Source of the DNA: Deinococcus sp. LM3 | GTDB lineage: Bacteria > Deinococcota > Deinococci > Deinococcales > Deinococcaceae | Length of the DNA stretch: 64,000 bases | Assembly (NCBI RefSeq): GCF_002017875.1 | Contig: NZ_MUFV01000001.1 | Coordinates: 1,306,001-1,370,000, forward strand | Reading direction: 5' to 3' | Shown here: piece by piece, positions 13,224-21,165 of the stretch | How positions within the stretch are numbered: position 1 is the first letter of the stretch | Layout of the letters: every line of letters begins with the position of its first letter | Position numbers and translations under genes: made by a program | The notes under the pieces: model-generated | Told to the model about the DNA's origin: nothing | The model's database searches: none | Seen by the model: only the letters and a program-made list of their open reading frames with translations

Positions 13224-15281
13224 TTATTTAACCTGCCCCTGGGTGGGGCTGAGGCGACGAAGGGGGTTGTAACGGGGGCTGGAATCGGCGTTGAAGCCGG
13301 TCGGGTTGAGGAACTCGACCATGTGAAGACGCAGGGGTTGCAGGATGTGCCCGATCAGGGTCAGGGCCAGCACGAAGAAGTGCAGGACCAGGCCCAGAAC
13401 GATGCCGATCAGGACACCGATGAAGCCCAGGGTCTCACCGAGGCTCCAGCCGAGGTCGGTGCAGAGTTTCGCCAGGATGGCGGACACCAGACCGACCGCG
13501 AAGATACGGGCGTAACTGACGACCGCGCCGCCCTGCGAGAGCAGTTCGACCGGCAGCAGCGGGTAGTGCTTGATGACGCGCAGCCAGCCGACGATGAACG
13601 CGACGAAACCGGCGTACATGATCAGGATGCGCGGATCGCTGAAGTCGGTGAAGGCGCTGAAGTCCTTCCCGGCCTTGGTGGCGAAGGCCAGCATGATCAG
13701 GGCCAGCACGCCGCCGAACAGCGCGATGCCTTCCCAGGTGTGCGTGCTGTCCTTGTGCTTGATGCCCTGCTGGATGCGGATCGCCCAGGCCCACAGGACC
13801 TGCAGGATGCCGAAGCACAGCGCGAACACCAGCGCGACGTTGCTGAAGTAGCCGGTTTCCAGGCGGGGGAACACGATCGGGATCACGCCGTAGTGCTTGA
13901 CGCCTTCCTCGATGGGGTAGGTCACGCCGGTCCAGCTCCAAAGGCTGTTGAGCAGCTCCGGATTGATGTAGAAGAAGTGCATGTGCTCGAGCAGGGTGCC
14001 GAAGAACTCGCCGGTCAGGAAGCCCCAGACGATGGTCCAGGCGGCCATGACGTTTGTCACGAAGCCCAGGTCCTTGAGGGTGGCGGGCGGCACGAACGCA
14101 CCGAAGAAGCTGAGGTTCCAGCCCTCGTTACGCCGGGCCTTGCCGAGCAGCCACATGCCGAACGCCAGGAACATGAGACCGTAGCCGATGTCGGCCATGA
14201 TGATCCCGAAGAACAGCGGGAAGAACAGCGCCACGACCCAGGTGGGGTCGAAGGTGCCGTACTTGGGCGGCGTCATCAGCCCCATGACGACCTGGAAGGG
14301 GCGCACGTAGCCGTTGTTCTTCAGTTCGACCGGCACGAGGCTGTCGTGGTGGTCGTCGGCCGGGTGCAGTTCGTAGCTGACCGCGTCACCGAAAGGCGCG
14401 AGGGCCGCGTTGAGGGCGGCGGCGCGGTCTTCGGGGACGTAGCCCTGCAGCGCGAGGCTGTACTTGCCGCGTGCGGCCACGGCGCGGACGTCATGCACGG
14501 CCACGCGGTCCTTGAGGGCGTCGCGGATGGCGTACAGGACAGGAGCGTGTGCCTGCGCGAGGCGGTCACGTTCAGCGTTCAGTTCGCGCTGGCGGGTTTC
14601 CCCGCTGCGGGCGATCTGTTCCATCTGCGCGGCCGATTCGCTGAGGCTGAGGCTGTCGAAGCGGCCAGGGAGACGCAGTTCGCCGAGGCGGACGCGGCCC
14701 AGGGCGGCGCGCGCGGCGTCACGGTCACCGGTCAGGGTGGCGATCAGGCCCACGCGGTTCTGCCCGACCGTTTCGGTCGCCAGGGCGTGGCGGTCACGCA
14801 GCGTCTCGTTCAGCGCGGCTTCCAGTTCGGCGACGTTGTCGGTCGGCTGAAGCAGGAAGGGCACGGTCGCCACGCGGCGGCTGCGGTCCAAACCGCCGGC
14901 CAGTCGCGACAGGGCGCGCACGGCGTCACCGTAGGTGGCTTCGGCGTCCAGATCAGCCTGGAGTTCCTGACGCTGACGGGCGAGCGTGGCCACGGGAAGC
15001 GCGGCCTGCTCGATGGTGTCGGCCCAGGTGGTCTCGGCGGGCAGCGGGGCGGGGGCCGGGCGGTAGCTGCCCAGTTCCGCGAGTGTGCTTTCCACGCGGG
15101 CGAGCAGGCGCTCGTCCTCGCGGCGGCTCTGGGCGTCTGGTCCGGCCAGGGTCCCGGTGTTCAGTGGACCGCCCGTGATGGGCTTGAGGTGCAGCACCCC
15201 GGCGTTCTGCAGGGCCGCAATGACGGCGTCGCTGTCGCGTTTGCGCGTGGCGATCACGACCTGCTGCATGGGGTTGATCAC
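13224..15281 (-). CDS. atpI: V/A-type ATP synthase subunit I (a subunit, stator)
   Basis: A 685-residue two-part protein. Residues 1 to about 330 are cytoplasmic with two coiled-coil arms that anchor the peripheral stalks. The rest contains about eight membrane helices that form the proton half-channels beside the K ring (for example FFGIIMADIGYGLMFL and the C-terminal LHFFVLALTLIGHILQPLRL). The essential Arg is expected in this last helix and an Arg is present there (QPLRLHMVEF). The start overlaps the stop of the upstream small subunit by four bases. Confidence 0.93.
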   Translation of the reverse strand: MINPMQQVVIATRKRDSDAVIAALQNAGVLHLKPITGGPLNTGTLAGPDAQSRREDERLLARVESTLAELGSYRPAPAPLPAETTWADTIEQAALPVATLARQRQELQADLDAEATYGDAVRALSRLAGGLDRSRRVATVPFLLQPTDNVAELEAALNETLRDRHALATETVGQNRVGLIATLTGDRDAARAALGRVRLGELRLPGRFDSLSLSESAAQMEQIARSGETRQRELNAERDRLAQAHAPVLYAIRDALKDRVAVHDVRAVAARGKYSLALQGYVPEDRAAALNAALAPFGDAVSYELHPADDHHDSLVPVELKNNGYVRPFQVVMGLMTPPKYGTFDPTWVVALFFPLFFGIIMADIGYGLMFLAFGMWLLGKARRNEGWNLSFFGAFVPPATLKDLGFVTNVMAAWTIVWGFLTGEFFGTLLEHMHFFYINPELLNSLWSWTGVTYPIEEGVKHYGVIPIVFPRLETGYFSNVALVFALCFGILQVLWAWAIRIQQGIKHKDSTHTWEGIALFGGVLALIMLAFATKAGKDFSAFTDFSDPRILIMYAGFVAFIVGWLRVIKHYPLLPVELLSQGGAVVSYARIFAVGLVSAILAKLCTDLGWSLGETLGFIGVLIGIVLGLVLHFFVLALTLIGHILQPLRLHMVEFLNPTGFNADSSPRYNPLRRLSPTQGQVK

Positions 15282-15595
15282 GGAAGCACCGCCCTCATGA
15301 TGGTGTCCACGGCCTGGCCCAGTTTGGCTTCGGCGCGGGCGCGGGTGGCCTGTGCCTGCTGCTGGGCGCTGGCGCTGGCCTGCGCGCGAATCTGCTGCAC
15401 CTCGGCGGCGAGCGTCTGCTCGTGCTCGGTCTGCAGGGCTTTCGCGCGGGCTTCAGCTTCGCGGAGGATGCCGGCAGCTTCCGCCTCGGCTGCTTCCACG
15501 GTCGCCTGCGCCTGTGCGCGGGCAGCCTCGATCTGCGCGTCCAGCGCCGCTTCACGGCTGGCCAGTTCACTTAAGACTCGACTTGAGACGTCCAA
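15278..15595 (-). CDS. V/A-type ATP synthase small stator subunit (G/H)
   Basis: A 105-residue protein that is almost entirely one alanine- and glutamate-rich helix (REAALDAQIEAARAQAQA onward), the hallmark of the small peripheral-stalk subunit (G in Thermus, H in archaea) that pairs with E. It is the first gene of the operon. The start is an unusual TTG at 15595, forced by an in-frame TGA six bases upstream and supported by GGAGG eight bases before it. Confidence 0.85.
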   Translation of the reverse strand: MDVSSRVLSELASREAALDAQIEAARAQAQATVEAAEAEAAGILREAEARAKALQTEHEQTLAAEVQQIRAQASASAQQQAQATRARAEAKLGQAVDTIMRAVLP

Positions 15596-15704
15596 AACTC
15601 ACTCCTCCTTTCCCTTCGTGACTCAAGCACCCCGGTCAAGACGCCCCATGAACGTCATGAGGTGTGGCGGGGGTGCGGTGAGTTTTGCGGTGGCCCGACC
15701 CTTT

Positions 15705-15732
15705 GTGATAGTTGCGTCAGACTCGTAATCAA
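15705..15732 (-). promoter_or_regulatory. Possible sigma-70 promoter of the V-ATPase operon
   Basis: On the minus strand TTGATT (15727-15732) and TATCAC (15705-15710) are separated by 16 bases, about 110 bases before the first gene. The -10 is imperfect, so this is a tentative call. Confidence 0.35.
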
Positions 15733-16044
15733 TCCTAACACAGCCTCTTCGGGTGTCCGGGAGGGCAAGCGTCCCTGTCGCCCCTGCGGACAGCCGGTCA
15801 GCACGCCGTCCCCGGCCGGGTGACGCCCCCCCGCCGGAAGGCCAGACAGAGGCCTGCCTTCCGGGGATGCGGTCGGAGGCAGGCAGACGTGGAGGGTCGC
15901 GGATTGTCAGTCAGGCCGCTCAGGGCCGCGTGGAGGGACAGAGGGTCGTCAGGTGGGGCGCGTGGAGCCGTGCGGGGAGGGTGCAGCGGGGCGAATCAGG
16001 TGCGACCGGGACAGGTGCGACTGGGACAGATGCACCCGTGACTC
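15733..16044. other. Intergenic stretch with no recognised gene
   Basis: About 310 bases between the V-ATPase promoter region and the 135-bp repeat. No open frame here has coding character or a start with a ribosome site. The end holds imperfect tandem words (GGTGCGACCGGGACA then GGTGCGACTGGGACA, 16008-16030). Confidence 0.5.
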
Positions 16045-16179
16045 ATACGGATTCCGTTTGTTTCGCCGACAATCCGGGACTTCACCGGATTGCCAGCTCC
16101 ACGTCCGGAACCCGTTTTGCTCCCACTCGCTTCGCTCGGATTGAACGGGCTTTGCAGCCCATTCAATCGGAGTCCGTAT
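16045..16179. repeat. 135-bp terminal-inverted-repeat element (copy 1)
   Basis: The ends ATACGGATTCCG and CGGAGTCCGTAT form imperfect terminal inverted repeats. A near-perfect internal hairpin (ATTGAAcGGGCT ttgc AGCCCaTTCAAT) lies at 16140-16167. The sequence is the same length as the copy at 31434-31568 and differs from it at about six positions. Its last base falls in the TGA stop of the ammonium transporter on the minus strand. It has no coding capacity; this is a MITE-like small dispersed repeat. Confidence 0.88.
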
Positions 16180-17495
16180 CAGTCGCCGCCGACGAACACC
16201 GGAGCGCCCAGGCCAGTCTCGTTCTCGCTGTAGCCCTGCTCGCTGTGCGCGGCGATGTCCATCCCCGTGACTTCCTGGTTGGCCGGGACGCGCAGCGGCG
16301 TGACCAGCGACACCAGTTTCAGCAGGACGAAGCTGCCCACCCCGGCGAAGGCGAGGCTCGCCACGACGCTCACGATCTGCACGATCATCTGCTCGCCCAG
16401 GGGCTTGCCGGCGCCGGTCGTCCAGGCGAGCGCGCCGGTCAGCAGGGCGCCCACGATGCCGGCCACGCCGTGGCAGGCGAACACGTCGAGGGAATCGTCG
16501 GCGCGCAGGCGGTGCTTGAGCTGCACGGCCCAGTAGCTGGCGGTGGCGCCCAGCACGCCGATCAGCAGCGCCGCCCAGGGGCTCACGAAGGCGCAGGCGG
16601 GGGTGATGGCGACCAGACCCACGACCACGCCGGTCGCGGCGCCCACGGCGGTGGGTTTACCGTTGCGGACGCTTTCCCACACCAGCCAGGTCAGCATCGC
16701 GGCGGCCGGGGCGATCAGGGTGGTGATGAAGGCCAGCGCGGCGGTCTGACCGGCGCTCAGGGCGCTGCCGGCGTTGAAGCCCATCCAGCCGAACCACAGC
16801 AGGCCGGCGCCCAGCAGGACCAGCGGCACGTTGTGCGGCACGTGCGCCACGCGGGGGTGCCCGATGCGGGGCCCGACCACGAACGCCGCGACCAGGGCGC
16901 TGATACCGGCGCTGATGTGAATGACGGTGCCGCCCGCGAAGTCCAGCGCGCCGTCCTTGAACAGCCAGCCGTCGCTGCTCCAGACCCAGTGGGCCAGCGG
17001 GGAGTAGATCAGCAGGGTCCACAGGCTCCCGAACAGCACGAAGGCCCCGAAGCGCATGCGTTCCACGACCGCGCCGCTGATCAGGGCCAGCGCGATGATG
17101 GCGAACATCGCCTGGAACGCCGCGAACACGTAGGTGGGGATGGTGCCGGTCAGGGTGCCGCTCAGGCCTTCGAGGCCCAGGTTGCCCAGGCCGCCGATCA
17201 GGGCGTTGCCGCCGGCGCCGAAGGCCAGGGTGTAGCCGGCTAGCATCCAGAGCACGCCGACCAGTCCGATGGACACGACGCTCATCATCATGGTGTTCAG
17301 GACGCTCTGGCTGCGGGTCAGGCCGCCGTAGAAGAACGCGAGGCCCGGCGTCATCAGCAGGACCAGCGCGGCGGACACGAGCATCCAGGCGGTGTCGCCG
17401 GTGTTCAGTTCGGGTTTGGCGTCCTGCGCGAGGGCCGCGCCGCCCAGCATCAGTGCGAGCGGCAGGGCCGCCTTCAGGGGGGTGGGGTGGGTCAT
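16179..17495 (-). CDS. amtB: Ammonium transporter, Amt family
   Basis: A 438-residue inner-membrane channel with a signal-like first helix (PLALMLGGAALAQ) and about eleven membrane helices. The twin pore histidines are visible in TVIHISAG and DVFACHGVAG, and FFYGGLTRSQSVLN is the family signature. It moves ammonium/ammonia into the cell and is normally gated by PII, which is encoded immediately upstream. ATG at 17495 has GGAGCG before it. The stop codon is formed at the edge of the inserted repeat, so the native C-terminal end may have been altered. Confidence 0.93.
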   Translation of the reverse strand: MTHPTPLKAALPLALMLGGAALAQDAKPELNTGDTAWMLVSAALVLLMTPGLAFFYGGLTRSQSVLNTMMMSVVSIGLVGVLWMLAGYTLAFGAGGNALIGGLGNLGLEGLSGTLTGTIPTYVFAAFQAMFAIIALALISGAVVERMRFGAFVLFGSLWTLLIYSPLAHWVWSSDGWLFKDGALDFAGGTVIHISAGISALVAAFVVGPRIGHPRVAHVPHNVPLVLLGAGLLWFGWMGFNAGSALSAGQTAALAFITTLIAPAAAMLTWLVWESVRNGKPTAVGAATGVVVGLVAITPACAFVSPWAALLIGVLGATASYWAVQLKHRLRADDSLDVFACHGVAGIVGALLTGALAWTTGAGKPLGEQMIVQIVSVVASLAFAGVGSFVLLKLVSLVTPLRVPANQEVTGMDIAAHSEQGYSENETGLGAPVFVGGD

Positions 17496-17518
17496 GGTCG
17501 CTCCTTGATCGGGGCCGC

Positions 17519-17890
<372 letters not shown>

Positions 17891-17943
17891 GGCGTCTCCT
17901 TTTTTCGCCTCAATTTGCAGTGGTCGCATCCCTGCATGGTCCG

Positions 17944-17972
17944 AGCTTAGGGAAAACCGTGCAGAATGTCAA
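17944..17972 (-). promoter_or_regulatory. Promoter of glnK-amtB with overlapping palindrome
   Basis: On the minus strand TTGACA (17967-17972), a 17-base spacer and TAAGCT (17944-17949) make a good sigma-70 promoter. The AT-rich region upstream (17973-18005) resembles an UP element. CAAAG-aaat-CTTTG (17970-17983) overlaps the -35 and could be an operator. Confidence 0.7.
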
Positions 17973-18009
17973 AGAAATCTTTGCTATTTGGCTAGATTAT
18001 TCATCACAA

Positions 18010-18167
18010 GCCGCACAGAAAGCACAGATGCGTGCCCAGTGGCAGGGCCGGAACGACCGCAGGCAGCACGCCCGCCGGAACAGGCCGCGACCGGAGCCGA
18101 CGCCCCACCGCCTCTCCCCTCCCCCGCTCCGGAGAGAACACCAGAGCAGAACGGGCGACCACACCTG
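18010..18167. other. Intergenic stretch with no recognised gene
   Basis: Between the glnK promoter and the divergent repeat copy. Open frames here look compositional, with no ribosome site or family resemblance. Confidence 0.5.
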
Positions 18168-18289
18168 ATACGGACTCCGTCTGTTTCGTTGACAACCCGG
18201 AACCCGCCCTATTCCCACCCTGCGGGACAGCTCTACGGGTCGCGTCCGATCGGACCGGCTTTTGCCCACCATTCAGCCAGAGTTCGCAT
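18168..18289. repeat. Divergent copy of the terminal-inverted-repeat element (copy 3)
   Basis: It starts ATACGGACTCCGTCTGTTTCG, recognisably the left end of the 135-bp element, and ends AGAGTTCGCAT, a decayed right end. The interior is diverged and shortened to about 122 bp. It is preceded by TG, giving the TGATACGG word also seen where copy 2 meets a gene end. Confidence 0.65.
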
Positions 18290-18376
18290 GAAACAACGGC
18301 GCGGCAGCCCCGGAAAGGACTGCCGCGCCAGGAGTCACGTCGGATTCCGACTGACCCCTTCCCCTTCTATCTGGCG

Positions 18377-18934
18377 CTACACCAGTCGGCGGGGCCGCAG
18401 CCGCAGCCAGAACCGCACGCCCAGCACCGCCACCACGGCCAGCACCACGGCACCCACGACCGGCGCGAACACCGCCAGCACGCTGAGCAGCACGCTCGTG
18501 CCGTCCTCGACCCCGCTGACGACCGGGTTGCCCAGCCCGCCGGTCGTGGCGGTCGCCACCGGCCGGACCGCCGCGCGCGTGGCGTGCACGCCGCCCGCCA
18601 CGATCACGCCCAGCGCCATGCTCAGGACCGGGGGCACGTCGGCCACGCCGGTCTGCGCCGCGAACAGCACCGCGCCCGCTGCCGTGTTCACCACGCCGCC
18701 CAGCAGGTGCAGCGCGTGATCCACACCCGGAATCTTGTCGCCCACGAAATCCAGCAGGCCCAGCACGCCGATGCCCACCAGCACCCAGGTGTTGCCCAGC
18801 AGATCGAAAGGTTCGTTCAGGCCCAGCACCCCGAAGCGGGACAGCACCCCCACCAGCAGCAGCGGCACGAAGGCGTTCAGGCCCGCCGCGCCCGACAGGC
18901 CCAGCGAGGACAGCAGACCGGAGAGCAGTTCCAT
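18377..18934 (-). CDS. DUF4126 integral membrane protein
   Basis: A 185-residue hydrophobic protein with about five membrane helices. ELLSGLLSSLGLSGAAGLNAFVPLL at the N-terminus and LLDFVGDKIPGVDH followed by HATRAAVRPVATATTGGLGNP are the DUF4126 hallmarks. The function of the family is not established. ATG at 18934 is selected over GTG at 18943 because a TACTGT box lies seven bases before it. Confidence 0.85.
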   Translation of the reverse strand: MELLSGLLSSLGLSGAAGLNAFVPLLLVGVLSRFGVLGLNEPFDLLGNTWVLVGIGVLGLLDFVGDKIPGVDHALHLLGGVVNTAAGAVLFAAQTGVADVPPVLSMALGVIVAGGVHATRAAVRPVATATTGGLGNPVVSGVEDGTSVLLSVLAVFAPVVGAVVLAVVAVLGVRFWLRLRPRRLV

Positions 18935-18941
18935 ACGCCCC

Positions 18942-18947
18942 ACAGTA
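18942..18947 (-). promoter_or_regulatory. -10 box (TACTGT) before the DUF4126 gene
   Basis: On the minus strand TACTGT ends seven bases before the ATG at 18934, a leaderless arrangement. Confidence 0.5.
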
Positions 18948-19152
18948 CGCGCCGCCCCCAGTTGCCGCGCTAATACTTTCGGAAGTGTTCATGACCAGTG
19001 GGTCGCCAGTTCACTCCGGCGACCGTATCAATCCTTCCGGCCCGACTGAAACGCTGCGGATACCCCCTCAGATCACACTGCCCCTACCGATGAGCCGCGC
19101 CCTGCCCCACACAGGGCAGACCCCAGCCGCGCGGTCTCTGGGGGAGATCACC

Positions 19153-21015
19153 ATGAAAGCACTGCTGACCCGGCCCCTGACCCTGACGCTCCTCACGGCT
19201 GCACTGCTGACCGGTTGCGCCGGGCCCACCACGCCCAGCCCAACTCCGGACCCGACGCCGACCCCGACCCCGAAGGTCGCGCGGGTGGAACTGAACAGCG
19301 CCTCACTGCTGCTCGAACAGGGCCGTGAAGGGCAAATGATCCAGGCCACCGCGTACGATGACCAGGGCCGGGTTCTGAACGTGCCCATTACATTCGAGTC
19401 CAGCAACCCAGCCGTGATCGAAGTCACTGCCAGTGGCGCGGCCACCGCCCGCACGGTCGGCAGCGCCCAGGTTACAGCCAGCGTGCAAGGGGTCCACTCA
19501 GCGCCCGGTATCGCCGCCAGTGGAGTGCTGCAGAGCGGCGTGGTCAGCATCCCCGCCAGCAAGGTGCTGCGAGCCCCGACCTTCGCGGAGGGCGTCACGC
19601 CGTTCAGTGTGGGCAGCACCTACACGGTGGTTCTGAAAGACGTCGCCCCCACCGCCGGGAAGCTGTGGTTCAGCCGCGCGCCCGACGGTTCACCCGTGCA
19701 GGGCCGCGTGCTGTCCAGCCGCGCCGTCCCCGAAGGCACCGAGGTCACGCTGGAGATCGTGCCGCTGCCCACCCTGTTCCAGCAGTTGCAGGTGGATGAA
19801 ACGGTCCGTGTGCCCTCGCAGGACATCGAGTTCACCGCGCAGACCCGCGCGGCGTTCGACATCCGCCCCCTCGGGGACGGCCAGTTCGAATTCCGCCCCC
19901 GCGCGCAGGGCGTCGCGCCCAGCGGACTGCAGGCGCTGGCCTTCAACGCCGGACCCTTCCGCTGCAGCGGCAGCCTGCCGGAAGCCAGCGTGACCCTGGG
20001 CCGCCCCACCTTCACGCTGAACGCCGGGAACCCCACCTTCTCACTGCGGCTGGATCTGCCGCTGCTGGGCACCAAACGCCTGCGCGTGCTGTACTCCGCC
20101 AACCCCAGCCTGCGCGTCACGAGCGGCACGCACACCCTGAATGCCAACTTCAACGACAAGAGCCTGACCTGCACCATGCGTGAGGCTGTAGAAGCCCACT
20201 TCGAGACCTTCGGGCTGGGCCTGGTCGCTAAGATGCGGCCCGGCCTGCACCTGGGCGGCAGTTACGGCTCGGGCCGCCGCACCCTCTCGGCAGTGGGATC
20301 GGCGCGCGCCACCGTCCACATGGGCTTCGACTGCAACTCCGACAGCGGGTGCAACAACCTCTCACGCGCGGACCTCGGAACTGTGCAGGGCACCGTGACC
20401 CTGGGAGGCAGTGGCGACCTGCTCCGCGCAGCCCACAACCTGGAAGCCGGGGTGTTCCTCGACACCACGCTGGCGGTCGGGCTGGTCGTGACGGAACTGG
20501 ACGTACTGCGCTTCCGCTCCGGCTACCGCGCGGCGCTGGACCTCGCGTCGCTGGACACGCAGGTGAACTCCGGGAATGGCGCCGGTTACCGGATCGGGAC
20601 GTTCAACGACGTGGACGCCTTCGCCGCCGTGCGGGACATCGTGAACACATTGATCGGCGTGAACGTGAGCGGCCTGCCGGAAATTCACATTGAGGGGCCA
20701 GGCGTGCGTTCCCCCGTGATCAGTTCCGCCACCCGCGCGGGCACCACCGTGACCGTGCAGCTGGACCCGGCGCGCGTGAACTTCTTCAGCGTCACCTCGC
20801 CATTCTCGCTGGGGTACAACGTCAAAGCGGTGCAGCTGCTGCGCCGCTCCGCAACCGGTAGCGTGACCGTGCTGGACAGCGTAACCCCGACCAGCGGCGC
20901 AACCACCGTCACCCTGCCGGCCCCCCTCCTGATGCCCGCCGGATCCGAACTGTTCGTGACAGTGGTGCCGAAGGTACTCGATCTCATGCCCGTTGGGACC
21001 ATCCGCGTGAACTGA
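19153..21015 (+). CDS. Secreted lipoprotein with N-terminal Ig-like (Big2) domain
   Basis: A 620-residue protein with a type II signal peptide: charged start, hydrophobic core and lipobox LLTGC with the lipidated Cys at residue 22. A Pro/Thr linker follows, then a bacterial Ig-like (Big2) domain at about 42-115 (VARVELNSASLLLEQG...FESSNPAVIEVT...). The remaining about 500 residues are beta-rich with no family I recognise; two cysteines (RCSGS and LTCTM) and FDCNSDSGCNN may form disulfides. It is probably exposed on the envelope. GGGGGAGA precedes the ATG. The next gene is a large regulator 150 bases away, but there is no evidence for a link. Confidence 0.82.
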   Translation: MKALLTRPLTLTLLTAALLTGCAGPTTPSPTPDPTPTPTPKVARVELNSASLLLEQGREGQMIQATAYDDQGRVLNVPITFESSNPAVIEVTASGAATARTVGSAQVTASVQGVHSAPGIAASGVLQSGVVSIPASKVLRAPTFAEGVTPFSVGSTYTVVLKDVAPTAGKLWFSRAPDGSPVQGRVLSSRAVPEGTEVTLEIVPLPTLFQQLQVDETVRVPSQDIEFTAQTRAAFDIRPLGDGQFEFRPRAQGVAPSGLQALAFNAGPFRCSGSLPEASVTLGRPTFTLNAGNPTFSLRLDLPLLGTKRLRVLYSANPSLRVTSGTHTLNANFNDKSLTCTMREAVEAHFETFGLGLVAKMRPGLHLGGSYGSGRRTLSAVGSARATVHMGFDCNSDSGCNNLSRADLGTVQGTVTLGGSGDLLRAAHNLEAGVFLDTTLAVGLVVTELDVLRFRSGYRAALDLASLDTQVNSGNGAGYRIGTFNDVDAFAAVRDIVNTLIGVNVSGLPEIHIEGPGVRSPVISSATRAGTTVTVQLDPARVNFFSVTSPFSLGYNVKAVQLLRRSATGSVTVLDSVTPTSGATTVTLPAPLLMPAGSELFVTVVPKVLDLMPVGTIRVN

Positions 21016-21070
21016 TCCGCGTCCGCCTGAAACTGATGCGCGGGCCTCCCCCACCGCGCGTCAACCCACC

Positions 21071-21095
21071 ACACCCGGCCCGATCGCCGGGTGTG
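21071..21095 (+). terminator. Stem-loop after the lipoprotein gene
   Basis: A nine-base perfect stem (ACACCCGGC / GCCGGGTGT) with a six-base loop lies 56 bases past the stop. There is no T tract, so termination would be weak or Rho-assisted. Confidence 0.45.
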
Positions 21096-21165
21096 ACGCT
21101 GCCCCGTATAGATCCGCCGGGCCCGTGGAGCAGCACCGGGGCAGGTCAGGTGTTACAACTGAGGT

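Noticed and set aside
13323..15728. An 801-codon open frame on the plus strand opposite atpI
   Set aside because: Antisense to subunit I along its length; the translation is low-complexity and lacks any domain.
16008..16030. CRISPR-like direct repeats
   Set aside because: Only two imperfect adjacent words with no regular spacers; this is simple tandem duplication.
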